Positions 1 to 9,040 of a DNA stretch of 64,000 nt are shown in pieces (position 1 is the stretch's first letter; each line of letters begins with the position of its first letter). A model generated the notes under the pieces. That model ran no database searches. It saw only the letters and a list, made by a program, of their open reading frames with translations, and was not told where the DNA came from. The DNA is from Rhodococcus jostii NBRC 16295 (lineage in GTDB: Bacteria > Actinomycetota > Actinomycetes > Mycobacteriales > Mycobacteriaceae), in the NCBI RefSeq assembly GCF_001894825.1, contig NZ_BCWY01000039.1, positions 1-64,000 on the forward strand, in the 5' to 3' direction. The translations under genes and the position numbers were made by a program.

Positions 1-789
1 GTCGCGGACATGTGGGACGCGACCCGGCTCGCGCGCCGCGTGACGGAGGGGACGGCACGTGCGGTGGCCGGTCTCGCGGTGAGCGGGAGCCGCCGCGCGG
101 AACTCCGCCGCTTCCTGCACGTGAGTGGCAATGCGTCCCCCGGCACACTTTGCCACTCACCTGTGTCGGCGGTGCTGGACGTGGACGCCGAGCAGTGGGA
201 CGCCGCCGCGGAGCAGGCAGGCGGCACCCCCAACAGCCTGTTCCTGTCGGTGGTGGCCGAGGCGGCGCGGCGGGACGGCGAATCCCGCCCGCTCACGATC
301 AGCGTGCCGATGGATCTGCGGGCCGGTGACGACGCGTCGGGCACCACGAATTCCGTCGCCATGGTCGAGGTGGACGTGTCCCCGCAGGACACGGTCGCCG
401 ATGTGCGGGCGGCGAGCCGGGCGGCGTACTCCGCACCCGCGATGACCAGCCCCGCCGGATTCCCGGAGGAAATGCTGCAACTGGTCCCCGACCGGGTGGC
501 GCACGCCCTGACGGGTAACCCCGGCGAGCGCGACGTGTTGTGTTCCAACATCGGGCCGCTACCCGAGGCGCTCGCGTCGGTCGGCGGTCACCGGACCACC
601 GGAATCGCCACCCGCGCCGTGCACCCGGGGGTCGTCACCAGCCGCACCCGGCTGTCCGCCTATCTCAGCCGGTTCGGCGGCAGTTACACGCTCGCGCTGG
701 AGTCGCTGGACAGCCCGGACCGGGCGGCGCTCCGCGAGCGGACGGAGAGCGTCCTCGCCGGGTACGGACTCACCGCGCGGGGCTGGTAA
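1..789 (+). CDS. C-terminal part of a CoA-dependent acyltransferase / condensation-like protein (5' truncated by window)
   Basis: The frame is open from base 1 to the TAA at 787-789, so the gene begins upstream and 262 residues are visible. The stretch NSLFLSVVAEAARR followed by SVPMDLR (about residues 79-108) resembles the C-terminal half of the condensation / wax-ester-synthase-like acyltransferase superfamily. The HHxxxD catalytic motif would lie in the missing N-terminal half, so the reaction and substrate cannot be stated. Residues 41-53 are encoded by a 40-bp palindrome that elsewhere in the window is intergenic. The gene is convergent with ndh, 3 bp away. Family assignment is by pattern only. 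Confidence 0.6.
   Translation, partial: VADMWDATRLARRVTEGTARAVAGLAVSGSRRAELRRFLHVSGNASPGTLCHSPVSAVLDVDAEQWDAAAEQAGGTPNSLFLSVVAEAARRDGESRPLTISVPMDLRAGDDASGTTNSVAMVEVDVSPQDTVADVRAASRAAYSAPAMTSPAGFPEEMLQLVPDRVAHALTGNPGERDVLCSNIGPLPEALASVGGHRTTGIATRAVHPGVVTSRTRLSAYLSRFGGSYTLALESLDSPDRAALRERTESVLAGYGLTARGW
121..160. repeat. 40-bp palindrome inside a coding region (GTGAGTGGC family)
   Basis: The arms GTGAGTGGCAA (121-131) and TTGCCACTCAC (150-160) are perfectly complementary, with further pairing inward. Length and sequence match the intergenic copies at 10142-10181 and 41958-41997. This copy is read through in frame, adding residues such as SGNASPGTLCHS. Confidence 0.85.
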
Positions 790-792
790 GGG

Positions 793-2157
793 CTACAGCC
801 CGGGCGTGAGATCGGTGTAGGGCTGCCGCGCCGACTCCGGATCCCCGTAGGTGATGGCCCGCTCGCGGCGCGTCCGCGACGCCAGAGTGACGCCCCAGTT
901 GAGGAGGGTGCCGAACCGGTTGCGGTACCCGGCGAGGAACGCGATGTGGATGACCCCCCACGACACCCAGCCGAAGAACCCGGACATCCGGATCGGTCCG
1001 GCCTGGAGCAGCGCATGCCTGCGGGCGATGTAGGCCGCGCTCCCGAGGTCGCGGTACTTGAAGGGTTTGCGGTCCGGCGCTCCACCCGCAACGGTGCGCT
1101 CGATGCACCCACCGGCGTGCCTGCCGCCCTGCATCGCGACCTCGGCCACACCGGGGAGGTCGTTCAGGGACATCAGGTCGCCGATCACCCACACGTTCGG
1201 ATGACCGGGCACGGTCAGATCGGGTTCGACGGCGATGCGACCACCCTGAATCTGCTTCACCCCCAACGCCTCCGCGAGAACGGCGGCGAACGGCACGGCC
1301 TCGACGCCCGCGGTCCACAGGATCGTGCGGGCCCCGTACCGCTTCTTGGTGTGAGCCGCGTTCTTGGCCGTCGTCTCGATGCTGGTCTCGCAGACGTCGG
1401 TGACGTGCACGCCGAGGTGCGTCTCGACGCCGACCTTGTCGAGTGTCCGCTGCGCCGCCGCGGACAGTTTCCGGTTGAACGACGGGAGGACGCGGTCGCC
1501 GCCGTGGAACAGCAGCACCCGCGCCTCGCACGGGTCGATGGACTGGAATTCGTTGGCGAGGGCGTGCACCGCGAGTTCCCGGATCTGGCCCGCCAATTCG
1601 ACTCCGGTGGGTCCGCCGCCGGCGACGGCGAACGTCAGCCACGGTCTGCGCTCCTCCGCAGTGGGCAGCGATTCGGCCATCTCGAAGGCGGAGATCAGCT
1701 TTCGGCGGATGGCGAGGGCGTCGTCGAGGGTCTTCATCCCCGGCGCCCATCGGATGTACTCGTCGTGCCCGTGATACGCCTGACGCATCCCCGCCGCGAC
1801 GATCAGGTAGTCGTAGGGAAGCTCGAACGTGGATCCGTCGAATCGGCTGGCCGTCAGGACCCGGCGGCCGGCGTCGATCGCCTGCGCCTCCCCGAGCGCG
1901 ACATGCACGTTGCGGTTGCCGCGCAGCAGATGACGCAGCGGACTGCTGATCTCACCCTCGGAGAGCAGCCCCGTCGCGCATTGATAGAGCAGTGGCTGGA
2001 AGACGTGGCTGGTGCCCCGATCGAGCAGGGTGACGTCGACGTCGGCGTCGCGAAGCCGGCGGGCAGCGTAGACGCCGCCGAACCCTCCCCCGATGATGAC
2101 GACGCGCGGTCGTGAACGCTGCAGGCCGAGGGTCGAGGATTCCTGGGCGGTCGTCAT
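793..2157 (-). CDS. ndh: type II NADH dehydrogenase / NAD(P)/FAD-dependent oxidoreductase
   Basis: The 454-residue protein has an FAD-binding Rossmann motif (VVIIGGGFGGVYAA, about 19-32) and a second NADH-binding glycine motif (FAVAGGGPTGVELAG, about 176-190), as in NDH-2 enzymes. These pass electrons from NADH to quinone at the membrane without proton pumping. FQPLLYQCATGLL (about 53-65) and the late VWVIGDL block are also typical. The ATG at 2157 lies 9 bp after the SDR gene 2167-2916, so the two are probably co-transcribed. It ends convergently with the gene at 1-789. Exact acceptor specificity is inferred from the family. Confidence 0.88.
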   Translation of the reverse strand: MTTAQESSTLGLQRSRPRVVIIGGGFGGVYAARRLRDADVDVTLLDRGTSHVFQPLLYQCATGLLSEGEISSPLRHLLRGNRNVHVALGEAQAIDAGRRVLTASRFDGSTFELPYDYLIVAAGMRQAYHGHDEYIRWAPGMKTLDDALAIRRKLISAFEMAESLPTAEERRPWLTFAVAGGGPTGVELAGQIRELAVHALANEFQSIDPCEARVLLFHGGDRVLPSFNRKLSAAAQRTLDKVGVETHLGVHVTDVCETSIETTAKNAAHTKKRYGARTILWTAGVEAVPFAAVLAEALGVKQIQGGRIAVEPDLTVPGHPNVWVIGDLMSLNDLPGVAEVAMQGGRHAGGCIERTVAGGAPDRKPFKYRDLGSAAYIARRHALLQAGPIRMSGFFGWVSWGVIHIAFLAGYRNRFGTLLNWGVTLASRTRRERAITYGDPESARQPYTDLTPGL

Positions 2158-2166
2158 AGGTCAGTC

Positions 2167-2916
2167 CTACACGAACCGGGATGTCCATGCATGAGGAAGG
2201 AACCTCAACGCGAGGTCGATTCCTCGCCACCTGATTCCCGGCAGCGGGGCGCGGTTCGTCTCCTTCTCGATGGCCGAGACCATCGCGTCGACGCCCGCGT
2301 CGAGGGTGGACATCATCGTGGTGTCGCCGGCCTTGCCCGACATGTCGGTGGCGATGAATCCCGGCAGGAGGGTCGTCACCACGATCGGACTCTTCGAGAA
2401 CTCCGCGGTCAGCGCCTCGCCGAGGGCCGACACTCCCGCCTTGCTGGCGGAGTACGCCGCCTTCGGCCCGGGCAGTCCCCGGTCGGCGCTGATCGACGAC
2501 ACCAGCACAAGGTGGCCGGAGTTCTGTTCGCGGAAGATCGCGAGGGCGGCCTCGCACTGGGACAACGCACCGACGAAGTTGGTGCGCGCCGTGGCGAGAT
2601 TGGCGTCGGCCCGGCCGGTTCCGATCCTGGCGCCCTTGCCGAGTCCGGCGTTGACGACGACGCGGTCGAGCCCGCCCAACTCGCCGCGCAGTTCGCCGAA
2701 GACCCGGACCACGGCGTCGTGGTCGGTGACGTCGAGTTCGCGGACGGCGACGGCGATTCCGGGGTGTGCGGCCTGCAATTCGTCCTTCAGCGACTCGAGC
2801 CGTCCGAGGCGCCGCGCGCACAACGCAAGGTCGCGCCCCTGGGCGGCGAAGCGACGCGCCATCTCCTCGCCGAGCCCCGAGCTGGCGCCGGTGATCAGAA
2901 TCTTCTGCCGTGTCAT
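2167..2916 (-). CDS. short-chain dehydrogenase/reductase
   Basis: This classical SDR has 249 residues from the ATG at 2916. The frame extends upstream, but MTRQKILITGASSGLG places the cofactor motif TGASSGLG at the usual position 9-16. NAG (about 89-91) and the catalytic YSASK (Tyr155, Lys159) with a preceding Ser near 141 are all present. It is probably an NAD(P)-dependent oxidoreductase; the substrate is unknown. It is transcribed ahead of ndh. The upstream gap contains the palindrome at 2931-2942 and faces the divergent gene at 3005. Confidence 0.85.
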   Translation of the reverse strand: MTRQKILITGASSGLGEEMARRFAAQGRDLALCARRLGRLESLKDELQAAHPGIAVAVRELDVTDHDAVVRVFGELRGELGGLDRVVVNAGLGKGARIGTGRADANLATARTNFVGALSQCEAALAIFREQNSGHLVLVSSISADRGLPGPKAAYSASKAGVSALGEALTAEFSKSPIVVTTLLPGFIATDMSGKAGDTTMMSTLDAGVDAMVSAIEKETNRAPLPGIRWRGIDLALRFLPHAWTSRFV

Positions 2917-2930
2917 TCCGCCACAGTATC

Positions 2931-2942
2931 TACCCGCGGGTA
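2931..2942. promoter_or_regulatory. 12-bp perfect palindrome TACCCGCGGGTA in divergent promoter region
   Basis: TACCCGCGGGTA is fully self-complementary and lies between the divergent SDR (start 2916) and pyridine nucleotide-disulfide oxidoreductase (start 3005) genes. It could be an operator, but no regulator is adjacent and a GC-rich palindrome of this size can arise by chance. Confidence 0.35.
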
Positions 2943-3004
2943 ACAACGCGAGATGCCCGGCGGAACCTCTGACATTCAGCACCGACCGGCATACCGTTAC
3001 AGGC

Positions 3005-4438
3005 ATGACTGACTCTGGGAGCGGCGCGGAAGAGTTCGATGTCATCGTGATCGGGGGCGGCCCCGCGGGTGAGAACGCGGCGGGTTACGCCATAGCCGGC
3101 AGCGACCGCACCGTGGCGCTGATCGAACACGAACTCGTCGGCGGAGAATGCTCCTACTGGGCCTGCATGCCCAGCAAGGCGCTGCTGCGTCCGGGCGAGG
3201 TCCTCGGCGCGGCGCGCAACATGCCCGGGGTGTCGGCAGGCCCGCTCGACGTGGACGCCGTGCTGGCCCGCCGCGACTCGTTCACCAACAACCACGACGA
3301 CTCGTCGCAGGTGATGTGGGCAGACTCCCAGGGGATCGACGTCATCCGCGGATCCGCACGTATCACCGGGGAACGCACGGTGACGGTCGGCGGAGCACGC
3401 GAACTGCGCGCCCGGCACGCCGTCGTGGTCGCGACCGGAACGACCGCCGCGGTGCCCGACACCCCCGGCCTGCGCGCGGCGTTGCCGTGGATCTCGCGGG
3501 ACGCCACCAATCTGAGGGAGATCCCGCGCCGGGCCGTGGTGATCGGCGGCGGCGTGGTGGCCTGCGAGAGCGCGACGTGGCTGCTGGACCTCGGTGTGGA
3601 GGAACTGACGATGGTGGTGCGCGGCCGCGCGCTGCTCCCGAAGAACGAACCGTTCGCCGGCGAACTGGTGGCCCGGTCACTGGAGAAGAAGGGCGCGCGG
3701 ATCCTGTTCGGGGCGGATCTCCGCGGGGTCGAGCGGCCCGACGCGCGGGACACGGGCATCGGCCGCATTCACGGCGGCCCGGTGACCCTGGACGTGGCGG
3801 GGCAGGATCCCCTCGTCGCCGACGAGATCGTCGTCGCGACCGGGCGCACACCGGCGACGGCCGCACTCGGCCTCGACGCGCGACTGCTGAACTCCCACGG
3901 GTACCTCGACACCGACGACCACCTGACGACGGCGGACGAGTGGTTGTACGCCGTCGGAGACGCCAACGGTCGCGCGCTGCTCACCCACATGGGCAAGTAC
4001 CAGGGCCGCGTCTGCGGCGACGTGATCGCCGCCCGCGCCGAGGGCCGTCCCCTCGACGGGTCCCGGTTCCGCGCGACCGCCGACCACGGGCAGGTTCCGC
4101 AGGTGGTGTTCGCCGACCCGGAGGTCTCGGCCGTCGGGATCACCGAGAAGGAGGCGCGGGACGCGGGGGTGGACGTCGAAACCCTGGAGGTCGACATCGC
4201 CGTCGCCGGCTCGTCGCTGACCCGCGACGATTTCAGTGGCCACGCCAAGCTCGTGGTCGATCGGGCCACCGACACCCTGGTCGGTGCGACGTTCGCGGGC
4301 ACCGATGTGGGCGAACTCATCCACGCGGCCACCGTCGCGCTGGTCGGAAAGGTGCCGCTCGACACGCTGTGGCACGCGGTTCCGTCGTACCCGACCGTGA
4401 GCGAGGTGTGGCTGCGGCTCCTGGAGGCGCGGCGCTGA
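3005..4438 (+). CDS. class I pyridine nucleotide-disulfide oxidoreductase (dihydrolipoamide dehydrogenase-like)
   Basis: This 477-residue flavoprotein has an N-terminal FAD motif (VIVIGGGPAGENAA, about 13-26) and a redox-active disulfide GGECSYWACMPSK with Cys49 and Cys54. It has a central NAD motif (VVIGGGVVACESA) and a C-terminal dimerisation domain ending VPSYPTVSEVW. The CxxxxC spacing is that of lipoamide dehydrogenase, mercuric and related reductases. The C-terminal HPT motif of true Lpd is here PSYPT, with serine in place of the catalytic histidine, which argues for a side-branch reductase rather than the pyruvate-dehydrogenase E3. No E1/E2 genes are nearby. The ATG at 3005 follows a short gap from the divergent SDR. 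Confidence 0.85.
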   Translation: MTDSGSGAEEFDVIVIGGGPAGENAAGYAIAGSDRTVALIEHELVGGECSYWACMPSKALLRPGEVLGAARNMPGVSAGPLDVDAVLARRDSFTNNHDDSSQVMWADSQGIDVIRGSARITGERTVTVGGARELRARHAVVVATGTTAAVPDTPGLRAALPWISRDATNLREIPRRAVVIGGGVVACESATWLLDLGVEELTMVVRGRALLPKNEPFAGELVARSLEKKGARILFGADLRGVERPDARDTGIGRIHGGPVTLDVAGQDPLVADEIVVATGRTPATAALGLDARLLNSHGYLDTDDHLTTADEWLYAVGDANGRALLTHMGKYQGRVCGDVIAARAEGRPLDGSRFRATADHGQVPQVVFADPEVSAVGITEKEARDAGVDVETLEVDIAVAGSSLTRDDFSGHAKLVVDRATDTLVGATFAGTDVGELIHAATVALVGKVPLDTLWHAVPSYPTVSEVWLRLLEARR

Positions 4439-4486
4439 CCGCACGGAAGGAACGTTCGCCCGTTCGGCCTCCGTATAGTCGCCGAC

Positions 4487-6016
4487 ATGGTGTCTGACAC
4501 TCTCACGACCGACACACTGGTGAGGACGACCGACGGGGTGGTCCGGGGCCGGCGGGTCGGCGACCTGATCGCGTGGCGGGGAATTCCGTACGCGGCTCCC
4601 CCGGTCGGCCCGCTCCGGTTGCGCGCGCCCCAGCCGGTCGTGCCGTGGTCCGGTGAGCTCGACGCCACCGAGTTCGGCGACGCCGCCGTCCAGCACAAGA
4701 AGTTCACCGCGCTGCGGCCGGGTAAGTATCAGCCGAGCAGTGAGAACTGTTTGACGCTCAACGTGCTGGCCACTCCCGGCACGTCCGGGTCGCGGCCGGT
4801 GATGGTGTTCATCCATGGTGGCGCGTACACGCTCGGCATGTCGGCCACCGCCCTGTACGGGGGCCGGTCGCTGGTCCGCCGTGGCGACATCGTGTACGTG
4901 TCGATCAACTACCGCCTCGGATCACTGGGATACCTCGACTTCACCCAGTTCTCCACCCCCGAAAGACCTTTCGACTCCAACCTCGGCCTCCGCGACCAGG
5001 TCGCCGCACTCGAATGGGTGCAACGCAACATCGCCGAATTCGGCGGCGACCCCGACAACGTCACCCTCTTCGGCGAATCCGCCGGCGCCAACGCCGTCAC
5101 CACCCTGATGACCACCCCCGCCGCGAAGGGCCTGTTCGCACGGGCCATCTCGGAGAGTTCCGCCCCCGGCCTGGTCACCACGGCGGAGCGAGCAGCCCGC
5201 TGGGCGTCCGACTACGTATCGCTTCTCGGAGCCGAAACCGGCACTGCCGCAGAGGCGCTCGACTCCTTACCCGTCGGCGCCCTCGGCCGGGCCGGCAATC
5301 GCCTCGGCGCGAAGGTGCTGTCGGAGACACCGGGCCTGCACCCGTTCGGACCCGTGATCGACGGCGACTTCCTGCCGAAGCCACCGCTCGACGCCTTCGC
5401 CGACGGCTCGGCACACCGGGTTCCGCTGATCATCGGCACCAATGCCCGGGAGGGCACCCTGTTCCCGAAACTCCTGGACGCCCTGCCGACCGACCCCGAC
5501 CGGATCGGGCGGATGTTCGCGCTCACCGACCCGGGCGCCGAGGCCCGCGTCACCGCGGCGTACCCCGGCTACCCGGAGCCGGCCGCGGCGGTCGATCTGG
5601 GCGGCGACCTGACGTTCTGGAAGCCGTCGATCGAACTGGCCCAGGCGCACTCCGCATACGCTCCCACCTACAGCTACCGGTTCGACTTCGCTCCCCGCGC
5701 GATGAAGTGGCTCGGCCTCGGCGCCACCCACGGGTTCGAGTTGTTCGCCGTGTTCGACATCGCCGACAGCCTGATCGGACGCGGCCTCACTTTAACGGGT
5801 GGGCGACGCGGGCTGAAGGGCGTGACGGATACTGTGCAGCGCCAATGGCTGCACTTCGCCTCGCAGGGAACACCGTTGGCGTCATGGCCTCGATACGACA
5901 CAGACCGGAGGGCAACACTCGTGTTCGACACCGTCACCACCGTCCAGGACGATCCGCGCCGGGAGCGCAGGCTGGCCTGGGAGGGGTACGAGGGCTATTA
6001 CGGGCAGGGCCTGTGA
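4487..6016 (+). CDS. type B carboxylesterase, first of a tandem pair
   Basis: This 509-residue alpha/beta hydrolase of the carboxylesterase/para-nitrobenzyl esterase family has an oxyanion-hole motif HGGAY (about 110-114), nucleophile motif FGESAGA with Ser198, an acidic-residue region IIGTNAREG, and catalytic His in GATHGFEL. It has no signal peptide, so it is probably cytoplasmic. The last bases, CTGTGA, overlap the GTG start of the paralogue at 6013 and suggest translational coupling. Bases 4883-5149 match 6364-6630 of the paralogue at all but two positions, far above the similarity of the flanks. Confidence 0.9.
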   Translation: MVSDTLTTDTLVRTTDGVVRGRRVGDLIAWRGIPYAAPPVGPLRLRAPQPVVPWSGELDATEFGDAAVQHKKFTALRPGKYQPSSENCLTLNVLATPGTSGSRPVMVFIHGGAYTLGMSATALYGGRSLVRRGDIVYVSINYRLGSLGYLDFTQFSTPERPFDSNLGLRDQVAALEWVQRNIAEFGGDPDNVTLFGESAGANAVTTLMTTPAAKGLFARAISESSAPGLVTTAERAARWASDYVSLLGAETGTAAEALDSLPVGALGRAGNRLGAKVLSETPGLHPFGPVIDGDFLPKPPLDAFADGSAHRVPLIIGTNAREGTLFPKLLDALPTDPDRIGRMFALTDPGAEARVTAAYPGYPEPAAAVDLGGDLTFWKPSIELAQAHSAYAPTYSYRFDFAPRAMKWLGLGATHGFELFAVFDIADSLIGRGLTLTGGRRGLKGVTDTVQRQWLHFASQGTPLASWPRYDTDRRATLVFDTVTTVQDDPRRERRLAWEGYEGYYGQGL

Positions 6017-7482
6017 GCTCCCTCGAGGTCCACACCGAAGCCGGCGCCGTCGGAGGGCGCCGGATCGACGACCTGATCGCCTGGCGGGGCATCCCCTACG
6101 CCGCGCCCCCGGTCGGTCCTCTGCGGTTGCGGGCCCCGCAACCGGTCGAGGCGTGGTCGGATGTCCGGCGGACGTTCCACTTCGGTCCGCCCGCGCCGCA
6201 GGGTGGTGGGGATTCCGACGAGGACTGTCTGACCCTCAACGTGCTCGCACCGGCATCGGCGTCCGGGACTCCGAGACCGGTGATGGTGTTCATCCACGGC
6301 GGCGCCTACTCCGGCGGGACCGCGTCTTCGTCGCTGTACGGCGGCCAGTCGCTGGTCCGCCGCGGCGACATCGTGTACGTGTCGATCAACTACCGCCTCG
6401 GAGCACTGGGATACCTCGACTTCACCCAGTTCTCCACCCCCGAAAGACCTTTCGACTCCAACCTCGGCCTCCGCGACCAGGTCGCCGCACTCGAATGGGT
6501 GCAACGCAACATCGCCGAATTCGGCGGCGACCCCGACAACGTCACCCTCTTCGGCGAATCCGCCGGCGCCAACGCCGTCACCACCCTGATGACCACCCCC
6601 GCCGCGAAGGGCCTGTTCGCAGGGGCCATCGCCGAGAGCCCGCCCGTCGCGTCCGCGTACCACCCCGATCGGGCGGCGCGGTGGTCGCGCGAATTCCTCG
6701 AGATCGCCGGGGTCCCGGTGTCCGGGGCCGCGGCCTGGCTCGAATCCGCCGATCCCGCCGAGTTCGTTGCGGCGGGCACGACGCTGGCGCGCCGGGGCGC
6801 CGACGAGGAACCGGGAACCCGCGCGTTCGCGCCCGTCGTCGACGGATTCTTTCTTCCCACCCATCCGCTCGACTGTTTCGCGTCGGGGTCCGGGCATCCG
6901 ATTCCCCTGATCATCGGCACGAACAGTCACGAGGGCAGGATCTTTCCCCGGTTCCTGAACATCCTGCCCACGGATCCGGCCCGGATCGACAAGATGTTCT
7001 CGCACGTGGACCCGTCCGTGAAGGAACGGGCCATCGCCGCCTACCCCGGTTATCCCAATCGGCGCGCGGCCGCGGATCTCGGCGGCGACGTGACGTTCTG
7101 GGAACCGTCCGTCCTCTGCGCGCAGGGCCACACCACCGTCGCGCCGACGTACAGCTACCGGTACGACTTCGCACCCCGGTTGCTGCGGGTCCTCGGACTG
7201 GGCGCCACCCACGCGACGGAGCTGTACGCGGTGTTCGGGTTGACCGGACCGTGGGCGCGGGCGCTGACGGCGCTCGGTGGGCGACGCGGATTGCGGGCCG
7301 TCACCGACACCGTCCAGTCGCATTGGTTGCACTTCGCCCGGCACGGGACGCCCGCGCCCGGTTGGCCGCGGTACTCGCCCGAGCGCCGGGAAACGCTCGT
7401 CATCGACGACACGAGCCGGGTCGAGAACGACCCGCTCGGCGAACGCCGACGCGCCTGGCAGGGGTACGAGCACCGGCGCTAG
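6013..7482 (+). CDS. type B carboxylesterase, second of a tandem pair
   Basis: The start is taken as GTG 6013-6015, overlapping the stop of the previous esterase, because similarity begins a few residues later (EAGAVGGRRIDDLIAWRG). It gives 489 residues. HGGAYSGG, FGESAGA and GATHATEL supply the oxyanion hole, Ser nucleophile and His of the esterase fold. The protein parallels the upstream gene along its whole length but diverges strongly outside a 267-bp near-identical block. Tandem duplication with later homogenisation is the simplest reading. Substrates are likely short acyl or aryl esters, inferred from the family only. Confidence 0.88.
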   Translation: MSSLEVHTEAGAVGGRRIDDLIAWRGIPYAAPPVGPLRLRAPQPVEAWSDVRRTFHFGPPAPQGGGDSDEDCLTLNVLAPASASGTPRPVMVFIHGGAYSGGTASSSLYGGQSLVRRGDIVYVSINYRLGALGYLDFTQFSTPERPFDSNLGLRDQVAALEWVQRNIAEFGGDPDNVTLFGESAGANAVTTLMTTPAAKGLFAGAIAESPPVASAYHPDRAARWSREFLEIAGVPVSGAAAWLESADPAEFVAAGTTLARRGADEEPGTRAFAPVVDGFFLPTHPLDCFASGSGHPIPLIIGTNSHEGRIFPRFLNILPTDPARIDKMFSHVDPSVKERAIAAYPGYPNRRAAADLGGDVTFWEPSVLCAQGHTTVAPTYSYRYDFAPRLLRVLGLGATHATELYAVFGLTGPWARALTALGGRRGLRAVTDTVQSHWLHFARHGTPAPGWPRYSPERRETLVIDDTSRVENDPLGERRRAWQGYEHRR

Positions 7483-7610
7483 GGGGAGAGAACCGCGCTG
7501 GCCGGGTTCGTCCGGGGCCGGTTCCTCACGGCCTGACCCACGGTTCGTTCCACGTTGCGACTCCCGGCGATTGCCCTACTCTCGTAGGACCTGCATTTCG
7601 GGAGGCGAGC

Positions 7611-8516
7611 ATGACCGAACCGAACGACCTCGCAGGCCGCACCATGGTGGTCACCGGTGCCACCGCAGGGCTCGGCCTGGAAACGTGTCGCCAATTCGCG
7701 CGCCGCGGGGCCACCGTCGTCCTGGTCGGCCGAGACCGGGACAAGATCGACGCCGCGATCGCCGACCTGTCCGAGAGCACCGACCGGGACAGGCTGAACT
7801 CGGCGCTCGCCGACCTGTCCTCGCTGGCCCAGGTCCACAAGCTGTCCGGGGAACTGCTGCATCGGTTCCCGCGGATCGACGTGCTGGTCAACAACGCCGG
7901 CGTCGACGTGGGGCATCGTCAACTGACGGTCGACGGCATCGAAACGACGTTTGCGGTGAACTACCTCGCGCCGTTCGTGCTGGCGACGACGCTGGCTCCG
8001 GCGATGGCGCAGGCGTCGACCGCCGACGCGGCCGGTTACCGGCATCCGGCGCGCATCGTCGACATCAGTTCGTCCGGGCACCGCGGCGGGCGCCTCGACT
8101 TCGACGACCTGGACGGCACCAAGGACACGTTTCACGGTCAGCGCGCGTACAACAACTCCAAACTTGCCCTGACCCTGTTCACCCGCGCGTTGGCGCACCG
8201 GTCCGATCCCGCCAGACTGGTCGTCAATTGCGCCGATCCCGGTTTCGTCCGCGGCACCACCCTCGGGCGGGATCTGTCGTTCGGCTACCAGGTGGTCGGG
8301 ACGCTCCTGACCCCGTTCATGGCCGACGTCGCGAAGGGCGCCGAAACGGCGGTCTGGACCGCGACTGCCACCGAGTCCGGCAAGTTCACCGGCCAATACG
8401 TCAAGGGCTGCAAGGTCGTTCAGCCGAGCAAGGACGCGCGCGACGCGGGACTCGCCGCGCGGTTGTGGGACGCGACCGAGGCACTGCTGGCCCACCGCAG
8501 CGCAACCGGCCGCTGA
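7611..8516 (+). CDS. short-chain dehydrogenase (retinol/WW-domain-oxidoreductase-like SDR)
   Basis: The gene encodes 301 residues from an ATG preceded by GGGAGGCG. The cofactor motif TGATAGLG, the NNAG motif in VLVNNAGV, DISSSGHRGG with the catalytic Ser, and YNNSK as the catalytic Tyr/Lys pair are visible. The length and the DFDDLDG insertion resemble SDRs of the retinol-dehydrogenase/oxidoreductase type. It stands alone on the + strand and ends 1 bp from the convergent VOC gene. The substrate is unknown. Confidence 0.85.
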   Translation: MTEPNDLAGRTMVVTGATAGLGLETCRQFARRGATVVLVGRDRDKIDAAIADLSESTDRDRLNSALADLSSLAQVHKLSGELLHRFPRIDVLVNNAGVDVGHRQLTVDGIETTFAVNYLAPFVLATTLAPAMAQASTADAAGYRHPARIVDISSSGHRGGRLDFDDLDGTKDTFHGQRAYNNSKLALTLFTRALAHRSDPARLVVNCADPGFVRGTTLGRDLSFGYQVVGTLLTPFMADVAKGAETAVWTATATESGKFTGQYVKGCKVVQPSKDARDAGLAARLWDATEALLAHRSATGR

Positions 8517-8517
8517 T

Positions 8518-8895
8518 CTAGTTCGGGTCCTCGAAGAGCGACAGCACGTTGCCGTGCGGGTCCCGGAACCACGCGACGCGGATGCCGTCCGGGGCCCGCC
8601 AGGCCGCGTGTTCGTCTTGATCCATCCCGGGATACTCGGTGAACTCGATGCCCTTGCCGCGCAGCGAATCGACGACCTTGTTCAGGTCGGCGACCTTCCA
8701 CCCCAGCACGGTGTACCCGGTGTCGGCCTTCGCCTGCACCAGCGTGACCCTGAGCAGGGCACCGTTGCAATCGAGGGCCAACGCGAATTCGTCCCGCGAG
8801 ACGAGCCTCAGCCCCAGGGTCTCCACGTAGAACATCTCCGAGACGTCCAGGTCGGTGCTGGCCACGAAGCTCACGAGCTCACCCTGAAGACTCAT
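8518..8895 (-). CDS. VOC superfamily (glyoxalase/bleomycin-resistance-like) protein
   Basis: This 125-residue single-domain protein has two beta-alpha-beta-beta-beta-like halves. The N-terminal FVASTDLDVSEMFYVETLGL and C-terminal AWFRDPHGNVLSLFED blocks are hallmarks of the vicinal-oxygen-chelate fold. Such small proteins act as lyases, dioxygenases or drug binders, and none of these can be selected from sequence. It is convergent with the SDR and divergent from the racemase gene, so it is probably monocistronic. Confidence 0.8.
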   Translation of the reverse strand: MSLQGELVSFVASTDLDVSEMFYVETLGLRLVSRDEFALALDCNGALLRVTLVQAKADTGYTVLGWKVADLNKVVDSLRGKGIEFTEYPGMDQDEHAAWRAPDGIRVAWFRDPHGNVLSLFEDPN

Positions 8896-9040
8896 GCTTC
8901 AACTGTGCCCCGCGCACCTGCGCGCAGGCAAGAGCGCGGGATCACCCCCGGCGCTGTCCCGTGACCCGGGGCACACGGCCCGGCGCCCGCAAGTTAACGT
9001 CGATTCGACAGGTCGTCTCGCACCGGAATGAGGAACTCGC

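Noticed and set aside
946-2115. Long open frame on the strand opposite ndh (389 codons)
   Set aside because: It is a GC-rich shadow of ndh: low-complexity Arg/Gly/Ala composition, no family motif, and full overlap with a clearly real gene. The same holds for the other long opposite-strand frames, for example those opposite the esterases, clpB and fadD.
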